DNA from: Vicinamibacterales bacterium
GTDB lineage: Bacteria > Acidobacteriota > Vicinamibacteria > Vicinamibacterales > UBA2999
Direction: 5' to 3'
Assembly (NCBI GenBank): GCA_041659285.1
Contig: JBAZYO010000006.1
Coordinates: 186,001 to 250,000, forward strand
Length of the DNA: 64,000 nucleotides
Positions 27,351 through 36,084 of the stretch are shown here, piece after piece (position 1 is the stretch's first letter; each line of letters opens with the position of its first letter). A program made the translations under genes and the position numbers. The notes beneath the pieces were generated by a model that was not told the DNA's origin, did not search any database, and saw only the letters and a list, made by a program, of their open reading frames with translations.

Positions 27351-29654
27351 ATGCGCCGGCGGGTCCCAATTCGCATCCAGGTCATGACACTCGCCATTCG
27401 CTACGCCCGCCACGCCGGTATCGCTGCGCTGTTCGTGGCGGCGGCCCTGCTCGGCACCCTGAGCGGCGTGCTGTTCGCCTATTCCGGTGACCTGCCGGAA
27501 GTGAGCGCGCTGGACGACTACGCCCCGAACACCATCACCCGCGTGCTCGGCAAGAACGACCAGGTCGTCGGCGAATTCGCCGTCGAGCGCCGGGTGGTCA
27601 TCCACTACAACGACATCCCCGAAAACCTGCGCCAGGCGATCCTCGCGGCCGAGGACGGCAGCTTCTTCGACCACGCCGGCCTCAGCATTTCGCGCATGAT
27701 GCTCGCGCTGGTCCGCGACGTCATCTCGCGCGGCCGGGCGCCGGGCGGCAGCACCCTCACCCAGCAACTGGCGCGCAACCTGTTCGCGTCCAACATCGGC
27801 TTCACGACGGGCGACCGATCGTGGGAGCGCAAGGTCAAGGAGTCGCTCGTCGCCGTCCAGATCGAGAAGCGGTACACGAAGCCGGAAATCTTCACGATGT
27901 ACTGCAACCAGATCTACTTCGGTCACGGCGCCTACGGCGTCGAGGCGGCCTCTCAGCTCTACTTCAGGAAGCCGGCCAGGGCGCTGGCCCTCGAAGAGGC
28001 CGCGACCATCGCCGGGATCATCCAGGGCAACGTCCGGCAAAGCCCGTTCGTGAACCCGGAAGCGACCCGGCGCCGCCGCAACTACGCCCTCGACCGCATG
28101 GCCGAGGAAGGCTTCATCACCACGGCCCTCGCTGATGCCGCCAAGCAGAAGCCCATTGTCGTGGCCGGTGACCCGGCGGCCGAGACCAGCCAGGCGCCGT
28201 ATTTCCTCGAAGAAGTGCGCAAGTACCTGGAAGCCAGCTACGGCGCCAAGGCCCTGTATGAGAGCGGCCTTACGGTGCGCACCGCGCTCGACCTGCGGCT
28301 GCAGCAGGCGGCCAACCACGCGGTGGACCGCGGCCTCCGCCGCGTCGACAAGCGCCGCGGGTTCCGCAAGCCGCGGCGCAACGTCATCGCCGAAGGCCGG
28401 ACGGTGGACAACTTCAAGCACGATCGCTGGGCCCAGCGCATGTCCGCCGGCGACATCGTCCCCGCCGTCGTGCGCTCGGTAAACAGCACCAGCGCCCTGT
28501 TGCGCATCGGTCCACTCCACGGCGAGCTGACCAAAGCCGGCATCCAATGGACGCGCCGCACGTCGCCCGCGGAGCTGGTCAAGGCCGGCGACCTGATTGA
28601 CGTCGAGCTGACGAAGGTGGACGACACCACGGCGGTGGTGACGCTGGAGCAGACGCCGCTGCTGGAAGGCGCGCTGGTCGCGATCGACAACCACACCGGC
28701 CAGGTGCTGGCGATGGTCGGCGGCTACAGCTTCGGCCGCAGCAAGTTCAATCGCGCGACCCAGGCGTATCGCCAGATGGGCTCGACGGTGAAGCCCATCC
28801 TGTACACGGCGGCCATCGACCGCGGCCTGACGCCCACGACCATCCTCGTGGACGAACCGACCGCCTTCGACGCCGGCGCCGGCCAGCCGCCGTACCGGCC
28901 GCGCAATTACGATCGCAAGTTCCAGGGAACGATGACCCTGCGGCATGCGCTCGAACAGTCACGCAACATCCCCGCGGTCAAGGTCATCGACATGCTGGGG
29001 CCGGGCCAGGTGGCGTCGTACGCCAAGAAGTTCGGCTTCGCGCAAGAGTTCCGCCCGTTCCTGTCGATGGCCCTCGGCGCCCAGGAAGTGACGCTGATGG
29101 AGCTCACCAGCGCCTTCTCGGCCTTCCCGAATCACGGCATCCGCATGGAGCCGTACCTGGCCCAGGCGATCACCGACCGCGAGGGCGCGCTGCTCGAGGA
29201 ACGCCGCCCGCAGCCGAAAGACGCCATCCGCGCCGACACCGCCTACGTCATGACCAACCTGCTCCAGGGCGTGGTGCAGCGCGGCACCGCCGCCTCGGCC
29301 CAGTCGCTCAACTGGCCGCTCGCCGGCAAGACCGGCACCGTCGACGACAACACCGACGCCTGGTTCGTCGGTTTCGATCCCAACGTCACCGTGGGCGTGT
29401 GGATGGGCCACGACGAAAAGAAGCCGATTGGCGGCAACGAAACCGGCACCACGGCGGCGTTGCCGATGTGGATCGATTTCATGAAGGACTATCTCGATCT
29501 CTACGCCGACCGCCAACACCCGCCGACGTTCGACCCGCCCGGCAACATCGTGTTCATGACGGTGGACCGCGACACCGGCGAAGCCACCGGCGACGCCAAT
29601 GCCCGCGCGATCACCGAGGCATTCATCTCGGGCACCCAGCCCTCCCGCCAGTAG
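27351..29654 (+). CDS. Class A penicillin-binding protein (PBP1a-type)
   Basis: The 767-residue bifunctional peptidoglycan synthase has one N-terminal membrane helix (about residues 20-43). A GT51 transglycosylase domain follows, with the catalytic Glu in ILAAEDGSFFDHAG (about 97-110) and GGSTLTQQLARN (about 133-144). The transpeptidase domain has SxxK as GSTVKP (about 478), SRN (in EQSRNIPAVK) and KTGT (about 660). It polymerises and cross-links peptidoglycan in the periplasm. Start is ATG 27351; an alternative ATG at 27384 (MTLAIRYARH) would remove 11 basic residues and is equally plausible. It is divergent from dnaK and convergent with prfB. Confidence 0.95.
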   Translation: MRRRVPIRIQVMTLAIRYARHAGIAALFVAAALLGTLSGVLFAYSGDLPEVSALDDYAPNTITRVLGKNDQVVGEFAVERRVVIHYNDIPENLRQAILAAEDGSFFDHAGLSISRMMLALVRDVISRGRAPGGSTLTQQLARNLFASNIGFTTGDRSWERKVKESLVAVQIEKRYTKPEIFTMYCNQIYFGHGAYGVEAASQLYFRKPARALALEEAATIAGIIQGNVRQSPFVNPEATRRRRNYALDRMAEEGFITTALADAAKQKPIVVAGDPAAETSQAPYFLEEVRKYLEASYGAKALYESGLTVRTALDLRLQQAANHAVDRGLRRVDKRRGFRKPRRNVIAEGRTVDNFKHDRWAQRMSAGDIVPAVVRSVNSTSALLRIGPLHGELTKAGIQWTRRTSPAELVKAGDLIDVELTKVDDTTAVVTLEQTPLLEGALVAIDNHTGQVLAMVGGYSFGRSKFNRATQAYRQMGSTVKPILYTAAIDRGLTPTTILVDEPTAFDAGAGQPPYRPRNYDRKFQGTMTLRHALEQSRNIPAVKVIDMLGPGQVASYAKKFGFAQEFRPFLSMALGAQEVTLMELTSAFSAFPNHGIRMEPYLAQAITDREGALLEERRPQPKDAIRADTAYVMTNLLQGVVQRGTAASAQSLNWPLAGKTGTVDDNTDAWFVGFDPNVTVGVWMGHDEKKPIGGNETGTTAALPMWIDFMKDYLDLYADRQHPPTFDPPGNIVFMTVDRDTGEATGDANARAITEAFISGTQPSRQ

Positions 29655-29684
29655 CCGCGATCGTGGCGCGGCTCCGCCAGGCCC

Positions 29685-30825
29685 CTACTCGTCGTCGTCC
29701 CCAGTCGACGGCTGGCCCAGGGTACCCGACGCCTTCTGCATCAAATAGGTCTTGATGAACGCGTCGAGGTCGCCGTTCAACACCTTGTCCACCTGCCCCT
29801 CCTGATACTTGGTCCGGTGGTCCTTGATCATCTGATACGGCTGCAGCACGTAGCTGCGGATCTGGCTGCCGAAGGCAATCTCCTTCTTGGTGCCGCCGAT
29901 CTGCGACAGCTTGTCCTGCTGCTCCTTCTGCTTCAGGTCGTACAGCCGCGCCTTCAACACCTTCATCGCCACGTCGCGGTTCTTGTGCTGGGACCGCTCG
30001 TTCTGGCAGGAGATGACGATGCCGGTCGGCAGGTGCGTCAGGCGGACGGCGGAATCGGTCACGTTGACGTGCTGGCCGCCGGCGCCGCTGGATCGGAACG
30101 TGTCGATACGGAGTTCCTTGTCGGGAATGTCGATCTCGATCTCGTCGTCGAATTCCGGCCAGACGTAGACCGACGCGAACGACGTGTGCCGGCGGGCGGC
30201 CTGGTCGAACGGTGAAATGCGGACCAGCCGGTGCACGCCGGCCTCGGCCGCCATCAGGCCGAAGGCATACTCGCCGCTGAGCGTGTAGGTGACACTCTTG
30301 AGGCCGGCTTCCTCGCCCGGCTGATAATCCAGGATCTCGCGCTTGAAGCCCTTCCGCTCCGCCCACTTCAGGTACATGCGGAGCAGCATCTCGGCCCAGT
30401 CCTGCGACTCGGTGCCGCCCGCGCCCGGATGAATGGTGATGATGGCGTTGGCGAGGTCGTGCTCGCCGCTCAGCATCTTCTTGGTTTCGGCGGCGTCCAC
30501 CTGCGCCTCGAGCGCGTCGAGCGCCCTGGCGAGATCGGCCACGACATCTTCGCCCGACTGCGCCCACTCGAGCAGCACGCCGATGTCGTCGATCTTCTTG
30601 GTGAGGCTGTCGCGCAGCTCGATGTCCTGCGCCAGGCGCCGCTGCCGTTGCAGCGTCTTCTGCGCCTCGGCCTGGTTGTTCCAGAAGTCCGGTGCGGCGA
30701 CCTTCAGTTCGAGCTGCGCCAGTTCCCCGGGATCGTGCGCATCGTCAAAGATAGCTCCGCATGTCGGAGGCCCGCTTCAGCAGGTCGGTGGAGCGGCGGA
30801 CGAGGTCATCAATCGCGAGTGCCAA
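29685..30825 (-). CDS. prfB: Peptide chain release factor 2, expressed by programmed +1 frameshift
   Basis: The gene has two reading frames. The zero frame starts at TTG 30823-30825, 7 nt after AAGGAGAG, and runs 26 codons to TGA at 30745-30747. A +1 shift at CTT-TGA-C joins it to the main frame ending at 29685, giving about 379 residues, close to the usual RF2 length. The main frame contains the stop-codon tripeptide SPF (RISPFDQAARRHTSF) and the catalytic GGQ (SSGAGGQHVN). RF2 releases peptides at UGA and UAA. Annotation from an internal Met at 30578 would truncate the N-terminal domain. It follows lnt by 19 nt. Confidence 0.95.
30744..30750 (-). other. Programmed +1 frameshift site of prfB (CTTTGAC)
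   Basis: Reading the minus strand, the sequence is CGG AGC TAT CTT TGA C, almost the same as the classic RF2 autoregulatory site. It has the slippery CTT, the UGA recognised by RF2 itself, the following C that weakens termination, and a CGGAG Shine-Dalgarno-like element three bases upstream of the CTT. Low RF2 favours the shift and restores RF2. Confidence 0.95.
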
Positions 30826-30844
30826 GAGACTCTCCTTGCGGCCG

Positions 30845-32404
30845 TCAGCGTTCGGCTTTCAGCCAGGCGGCCGCCGCCAGCGCCAGCACCGTGAGCACGG
30901 TGGACACCTGCGCGACCAGATCACCAATTCTGGCATAGAGCGTCCGCTCCTGCACGAACCGGGCTTCGCCGACCACCGCCACCGTTTCGAACAGCCTGGT
31001 CCGGACCAGCACGCGGCCGTAGGGGTCGACAATGCCGCTCACCCCGGTGTTGGCCGCGCGCACGAGGTAGCGGCCCTGCTCCACGGCTCGCATCGCGGCC
31101 ATCTCGAAGTGCTGGTAGGCGGCCGATGACTCGCCGTACCAGGCGTCGTTGGTGATGGTCGTCAGCATCTCGCTGCCCTGCCGCACGGCCTCGCGCATCA
31201 GGCCGGGATACGTGACCTCGTAACAGATGGCGGTGCTGATCATGTGCTCGCGCACCGGCAGCATCGTGACGCGCTCGCCCGCCGTGAATGCCGACACCGC
31301 TTCGACCAGGGGGGCGACGAAGAACAGGGCACGCTGGAACGGCACGTATTCGCCAAACGGCACCAGATGGATCTTGCGATACACGGCGGCGGTGGCGCCG
31401 GCGGTGTCGAGCATGAACGCGGAGTTGTAATAGTGATTGGCCGGCGGGCCGCGCTCGAGTTCGTCGCTGCCGAGCAGCAGCGGCTTGCCGAGTTCCCGGA
31501 CCGCGGACCGGATCAGCTCGCCGCCGGGATCGTCCTGGAAGAAGAACGGTGTCGCCGACTCGGGCCACAGCAGGAAGTCGGCGCCGTCGGCGGCGGCCTG
31601 GCGGGTCAGCTGCAGGTAGCGGTCCACGATCATGTCCGCGCGCGCGGGGTTCCACTTGTCGGTCTGCGCGATGTTGCCCTGGATCAACCCCACGCGAACG
31701 GGCTCGCCCTGGGTCAGGCGGTTGGCGGCGAGACGCTGACCACCCCAGACCGAGACCACGACGATCAGCGCGAGGGTGCCGGCGATGGCCCATACCCGCG
31801 TGCGGCCGGCAGCCAGGGCGGTCACGGCGAACCCGACGTTGACGAGGGCGACAAACATCGACAGCCCGTAGACGCCGACCAGGCTGGCCACCTGGACGAT
31901 CGGCAGCATCGTCACCATCGTGTTGCCCAGCGGGATCCACGGGAAGCCGCCAAACAGGAAGCCGCGCGTGTACTCCGTCGCCACCCACGCGGCGGGCGCC
32001 AGGGCGAGGCCGATCAGCCCGAACCGTTGGACGAAGGTGGCCGTCAGCGCTGACGCCGCCGCCACAAAGGTCGCCATGTAGAGGACCAGCAGGCCCGTGA
32101 CGAACACGGCCACCGGCATCGGCAGCCCGCCGAAGGTCTGCACGGTGGCGCCGGTCCAGTAGACGGTGCCGGCAAAATGCACGAAGCCGGCGATCAGGCC
32201 CAGGCTAAACCCGCGGCCGGCGCTGACGCCGTGCGTCCGCCCCAGCTGGCCGTTGAACCCGGTCAGGGCGACCAACAGCGGCACCAGCGCGACAAACGCC
32301 ACCGCCGGATGGCCATACCTCGGGAACGACAGGGCCAGCAGCACGCCGGAGGCGGCCGCAGATGACACCGATGACGCAGACAACGCAGACCGGAATCTTG
32401 TCAA
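30845..32404 (-). CDS. lnt: Apolipoprotein N-acyltransferase
   Basis: The 519-residue integral membrane protein has about six N-terminal helices (residues 15-215), then a nitrilase-fold periplasmic domain with the catalytic triad: Glu in LLWPESATPFF (about 281), Lys in YRKIHLVPFGEYVP (about 342) and Cys in TAICYEVTYP (about 392). A final C-terminal helix follows. Lnt adds the third acyl chain to lipoproteins, which fits the presence of LolCD elsewhere in the window. It follows the pyrophosphatase gene after 4 nt. Confidence 0.96.
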   Translation of the reverse strand: MTRFRSALSASSVSSAAASGVLLALSFPRYGHPAVAFVALVPLLVALTGFNGQLGRTHGVSAGRGFSLGLIAGFVHFAGTVYWTGATVQTFGGLPMPVAVFVTGLLVLYMATFVAAASALTATFVQRFGLIGLALAPAAWVATEYTRGFLFGGFPWIPLGNTMVTMLPIVQVASLVGVYGLSMFVALVNVGFAVTALAAGRTRVWAIAGTLALIVVVSVWGGQRLAANRLTQGEPVRVGLIQGNIAQTDKWNPARADMIVDRYLQLTRQAAADGADFLLWPESATPFFFQDDPGGELIRSAVRELGKPLLLGSDELERGPPANHYYNSAFMLDTAGATAAVYRKIHLVPFGEYVPFQRALFFVAPLVEAVSAFTAGERVTMLPVREHMISTAICYEVTYPGLMREAVRQGSEMLTTITNDAWYGESSAAYQHFEMAAMRAVEQGRYLVRAANTGVSGIVDPYGRVLVRTRLFETVAVVGEARFVQERTLYARIGDLVAQVSTVLTVLALAAAAWLKAER

Positions 32405-32408
32405 ACGG

Positions 32409-33098
32409 CTAGGCTTTCATCGCAGCATCGAGCAGCGTTTCGAGGGAGCCGAACTTCTCGTGGTAGTCGGCCTGCGCCCTCCGAATCACGTCGAACGCTT
32501 CGTCGCGCCCGTAGACGTGGGTGATCTCACACGGGTTCTCGTTCGTGCCGGGCACGAGCTTGTAGGTTTCGAAATAGTGAATCAGCCGTGAGACCAGCGC
32601 CTCGGGACAATCCTTGATGTCGCGGAAGCCGCCGTAGGCCGAATCGCCGACCAGCACGGCCACGATCTTGTCGTCCGCTTCGTTGCCGTCGATCATCCGC
32701 AGGCCGCCGATCGGCACGGCCTGCAGGAGGATGTCGCCGTGCGACACCGGCCGTTCCGAGAGGACGCACACGTCCAGCGGATCCTGATCGCCGGCAATCG
32801 ACGAACGCCCGGTCTTCTCCGCGCTGAGCTCGGCCACTCGCGTGCCGCAGTAGGTCTGCGGCAGCAGGCCGTAGAGCGCCGGACAGAAGTTCGAGAAACG
32901 CTGCGGCCGATCGAGCTTGAGCAGGCCCGTGGCCTTGTCGAGTTCGTACTTCACCGTGTCGGACGGCGTGATCTCGATGTAGCAGGTGACAATGCTGGAG
33001 CCCTTCTCGCCCAGCCGGACGCCATGCCAGGGATGGGCCCGGAACAAGCGGCCCATCAGCTGCCAGAGAGGCTGTCGAGATTTCGAGGTGGTACCCAT
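32409..33098 (-). CDS. ppa: Inorganic pyrophosphatase, family I
   Basis: The 229-residue protein carries the family I signature GDQDPLDVCVL with metal-binding aspartates, an upstream FCPALYGLLPQTYCGT block corresponding to the usual YNYGFIPQT, and the later VGDSAYGGFRDIKDCPE. It hydrolyses pyrophosphate in the cytoplasm. At 229 residues it is longer than the 175-residue E. coli enzyme and lacks several of the canonical residues around the first strand (the usual EIPKGS is EITPSD), a divergent subgroup. Start was set at MGTTSKSRQ; an internal Met (MGRLFRAHPW) is the alternative. Confidence 0.9.
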   Translation of the reverse strand: MGTTSKSRQPLWQLMGRLFRAHPWHGVRLGEKGSSIVTCYIEITPSDTVKYELDKATGLLKLDRPQRFSNFCPALYGLLPQTYCGTRVAELSAEKTGRSSIAGDQDPLDVCVLSERPVSHGDILLQAVPIGGLRMIDGNEADDKIVAVLVGDSAYGGFRDIKDCPEALVSRLIHYFETYKLVPGTNENPCEITHVYGRDEAFDVIRRAQADYHEKFGSLETLLDAAMKA

Positions 33099-33105
33099 CG
33101 GCGTC

Positions 33106-33783
33106 CTAGCGGACGACCCAGGGCTTGAACTGCTCTTCCTTCTGCAGCCGGGCGGCGACCGTGTCGGCTTCGCGGCGTTCATTGAACTTGCCGACGCGGA
33201 CGCGGAAGACCGACGGCGCCCCCTTCGCGGGCGCGAGCACGTAGGCCGGATAGCCCTTGCTGGCCAGGCGCTTCACGATGGTGTCGGCCTCATTGCGTTC
33301 GCGCAGGGCCGCGACCTGGATGGCGAAGCCGGTGCCGGCCGGTTCCGAGGGCGTGGCCGCCGGTGCAGGCGCAGCCGCGGCCGCCGCGGGTACTGCCGCA
33401 GGCGGGGCGGCCACCGGTGCTTCCGACTTCGGCGTGGGCGCTTCGGCGGCGGGCGCCGGCTCAGCTTCCCTCTTGAGCGGCTCGGCGGCCGGCTCGGTGC
33501 CGCCGAGGCGCTCGGCATAACTCAGCTTCTCGCCCGCGGTCACCGGCGAGGCGCTCGACCCCTGTCCGGCCGACGTGGGAGGCGGAGGCGGCTCCGACTC
33601 GGCCGCGGCCACCGACGCCTCGGCCCCTTCGGGCAGCCCGCGCTCGGCGCGGACCCCGCGGCCCACCTGCACGCCCATCAGAAAGATCGCGACCGCGATC
33701 ACCACAATGGCCATGCCCATGAAGACCAGTTGCTTGCCGTTGAGCTGTATCTCGCGAAACGCGTCGTCTTGAGTGGTAGCCAT
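33106..33783 (-). CDS. SPOR-domain membrane protein
   Basis: The 225-residue protein has a short cytoplasmic N-terminus (MATTQDDAFREIQLNGKQ), one membrane helix (about 20-42) and a long Pro/Ala/Glu-rich periplasmic linker. A C-terminal SPOR domain spans about 150-225 (GFAIQVAALRERNEADTIVKRLASKGYPAYV ... FRVRVGKFNERREADTVAARL). SPOR domains bind denuded septal peptidoglycan, so a cell-division or envelope role is expected. The ATG at 33783 is preferred to a TTG at 33825 that would overlap the TPR gene. Confidence 0.88.
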   Translation of the reverse strand: MATTQDDAFREIQLNGKQLVFMGMAIVVIAVAIFLMGVQVGRGVRAERGLPEGAEASVAAAESEPPPPPTSAGQGSSASPVTAGEKLSYAERLGGTEPAAEPLKREAEPAPAAEAPTPKSEAPVAAPPAAVPAAAAAAPAPAATPSEPAGTGFAIQVAALRERNEADTIVKRLASKGYPAYVLAPAKGAPSVFRVRVGKFNERREADTVAARLQKEEQFKPWVVR

Positions 33784-33808
33784 CAGTGCAGATCTGGGCA
33801 GAATTTTA

Positions 33809-35422
33809 TCATGGGCCTTCGCCAATCCGAACCTTCACCGCCAGCGCGTCTGCCGCTTTCGGATCCAGGGCCAGCGCCCGGTCGATCTCGCCTCGGGCGG
33901 CGGCCGTGTCCTGAACCTGCAGGTAGGCTTCGGCCAGGGCCACGTGCGCGGCCACGGTCTCTTCGCTCCACAGCGCAATCTTCAGGGCTTCCACAGCCTC
34001 TTCGGCGCGGCCGCCCCGCAAGTAGAGCCGGCCGAGCATCAGGTGGGCTTCGGCCAGGTACGGCGACAGGTACAGGGCCCGGCGCAGTTCCTGGGTCGCT
34101 TCGCGATCCGCCTCTCGCTGATAGGCGCGGCGGCCGGCATCGAGATGGAAGGCCGCGAGGGCGTCCTGGTCGCGCTGTCCGGCGGTCGTGAGCATGTTAT
34201 CGACGCGAATGGCCGACGGCGTTAGTTCCTCGGCGAGGCGTTCGAGCCCGCGAGGCACGGGGTCGCCACCGGCGGCCCGCGCTTCCCACCCCGCGTACTT
34301 CGACGACAGCCGGGTGGCCAGCTCACGCTCGCGCGCGGCTTCGGCGGTGGCGCCGGTCTGGTGGAGGGCCACGCCGAGGATGAAGTGCGCGTCGCCGTCG
34401 CCCGGATCCCGGCGCACGGCCTCCCGCAGCCAATAGATGGTGGCGCGCGCATCGCGATCCAGCCAATACGCGTAGCCCAGGTTGAAGAACAGGTCGCCGT
34501 CGGCCGGATCGATCTCGCTGGCCTGGCTGAAGTAGTAGGTGGCGCGGCCGGGCTGCGGCGTCGCGGTGCGACGCAGTTCCGCGACGCCAATGGCGTTGGT
34601 GACGGCGGCCGAACGCCCTTCGCCCTGCAACGCCCGCAGCGTCTGCAACGCGTCATCAAAGCGCTTGAGGCTCAGCAACGACAGCGATCGGCGAAAGCGG
34701 CCTTCCCGCGAATAGCGGCCCTCCGCGCGCATGCCCGATACGGCATCCAGCGCGCGCTGATGGTCGGAGGCGTCCGTGTGCACGTCCCAGAGCGCCAACC
34801 GGGCCGGATCGAACTGCGGCGCCGCCTTGCGCGCCTGTTCGAGGAACGCAATTGCCGTGGCCGGCGTCTCGGCGACGAGACCCTTGATGTAGAACTCGAA
34901 GACCTGGGGCGATGGGGGCAGGCGATCCGCCGCCGACGGCGGCGTGCCGCGGCCGCGCACGAGAATCGCCAGCCGGCCGAACACGCCGAAGACATCCGCC
35001 AACGGACCCGAGGCCTGGACTTCCGGCAGCAGCCGGCCGGTGTCGAGTCGCACCACGCGCGCGCGCGCCGTGAGCTGTTCGCCGGCAATCTCCAGGGCGC
35101 CGATGACCAGCGCGCTGGCCCCCACGGCCTGGCCGACCTTGACCGACGAGGCGCGGCTCAAATCCGCCGCGGCGGGCAACTGCAGACGGTCGAATGCCCG
35201 CAAGCGCTCGGCGCGATCGACCACCCGTTCGCCGGGCGCCTCGAGCAAGTCTGACAGCAGGACCGCGGCGCCCTCGCGCATCCACGCCAGCCGCGGTTCT
35301 TGCCGGGCGTTATCGAAGGGCACGACGAGGACCGGGGCGCCGGCGGGGACTTGCGCCGCGCCGGCCGCGGGCCAGAACGCGACCGCGGCGAGCAGGCACG
35401 CCGTGGCCCCTCGACCGGTCAT
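33809..35422 (-). CDS. Secreted TPR-repeat protein
   Basis: The 537-residue protein has a signal peptide (about 1-22, ending AGAAQ) and an N-terminal region resembling TolB/FlgO-like fragments (PVLVVPFDNARQEPRLAWMREGAAVLLSDLL ... GASALVIGALEIAGEQLTARARVV). About six TPR units follow from residue 190 (for example AEAHLMLGRLYLRGGRAEEAVEALKIAL and ETVAAHVALAEAYLQVQDTAAARGEIDRALALDP). It probably acts as a periplasmic or surface scaffold. ATG 35420-35422 shares a base with the stop of the upstream orphan gene; a GTG one codon earlier is also possible. Confidence 0.85.
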   Translation of the reverse strand: MTGRGATACLLAAVAFWPAAGAAQVPAGAPVLVVPFDNARQEPRLAWMREGAAVLLSDLLEAPGERVVDRAERLRAFDRLQLPAAADLSRASSVKVGQAVGASALVIGALEIAGEQLTARARVVRLDTGRLLPEVQASGPLADVFGVFGRLAILVRGRGTPPSAADRLPPSPQVFEFYIKGLVAETPATAIAFLEQARKAAPQFDPARLALWDVHTDASDHQRALDAVSGMRAEGRYSREGRFRRSLSLLSLKRFDDALQTLRALQGEGRSAAVTNAIGVAELRRTATPQPGRATYYFSQASEIDPADGDLFFNLGYAYWLDRDARATIYWLREAVRRDPGDGDAHFILGVALHQTGATAEAARERELATRLSSKYAGWEARAAGGDPVPRGLERLAEELTPSAIRVDNMLTTAGQRDQDALAAFHLDAGRRAYQREADREATQELRRALYLSPYLAEAHLMLGRLYLRGGRAEEAVEALKIALWSEETVAAHVALAEAYLQVQDTAAARGEIDRALALDPKAADALAVKVRIGEGP

Positions 35423-36015
35423 CACGTTGCGTCAGCCGGCTCCACGGCGCGGGGTCCGCTAATCGTGATCGCCAGGCTCCAACCGCCCGGCTGCCCGGCC
35501 GCCAGGCCGACGTCGGCATCGACAGCGCAATGCGCGAGGAGGCGCTGGAGGGCCGCGGCGTAAAAGCCGCGCATGGGGACCGGGGCGGGATCCCGCAGCT
35601 GATCGCACAGCGCCGACTTGATGTCGACCACGGCCTGCGAACCCTTGAGCCGCACCTTCACCTTGGACTGCCGCACCGTGGCGAGCACCAGCCGCTTCCC
35701 CAGCCCGAGGGCCGCGCGCGAGCGCAGGCGCAACGGCAGCCGCCGGATGTACCACCGGCGGAGGCTCGAGAGATCCTGGAAGGTCCAGTCGGCGGCACAG
35801 ACGCCAGCCCGGGTGGCAATCTGGTCGTTCGACGGCGGCTCCTCGCGATGGAGAAAGCTGAGGACGGCGCCCAGCGGGGCGAGGCCGATGCGGCCATCCC
35901 GCATGCCCGATGGGCTCAACCAGTTTTCGTAGAAATCGAGCCGGCTTGGTGCAACATCGGCGATGCCCTGGTGCAGACTCGAGATGAGCAGGCGGCCGAT
36001 TCCAGCGTCAACCAT
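35422..36015 (-). CDS. Unrecognised 197-residue protein
   Basis: The product begins MVDAGIGRLLISSLHQGIAD at the ATG 36013-36015; a TTG at 36072 would add 19 residues. Conserved-looking features are an N-terminal RLDFYENWLSP...LAPLGAVLSFLHREE block, a central basic region (RRWYIRRLPLRLRSR), and a C-terminal CDQLRDPAPVPMRGFYAAALQRLL segment. No signal peptide or membrane helix is present, so it is probably cytoplasmic. The layout faintly recalls V4R-like small-ligand domains, a weak guess. It is first in the run to prfB, coupled to the TPR gene, and divergent from argS with 69 bp between the starts. Confidence 0.7.
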   Translation of the reverse strand: MVDAGIGRLLISSLHQGIADVAPSRLDFYENWLSPSGMRDGRIGLAPLGAVLSFLHREEPPSNDQIATRAGVCAADWTFQDLSSLRRWYIRRLPLRLRSRAALGLGKRLVLATVRQSKVKVRLKGSQAVVDIKSALCDQLRDPAPVPMRGFYAAALQRLLAHCAVDADVGLAAGQPGGWSLAITISGPRAVEPADAT

Positions 36016-36084
36016 GACGAAGGCGTGGGGATCTGATAACGTGATCGTACCGCTTCGCTGCGACCGAGTCAACGAACCAGCATC

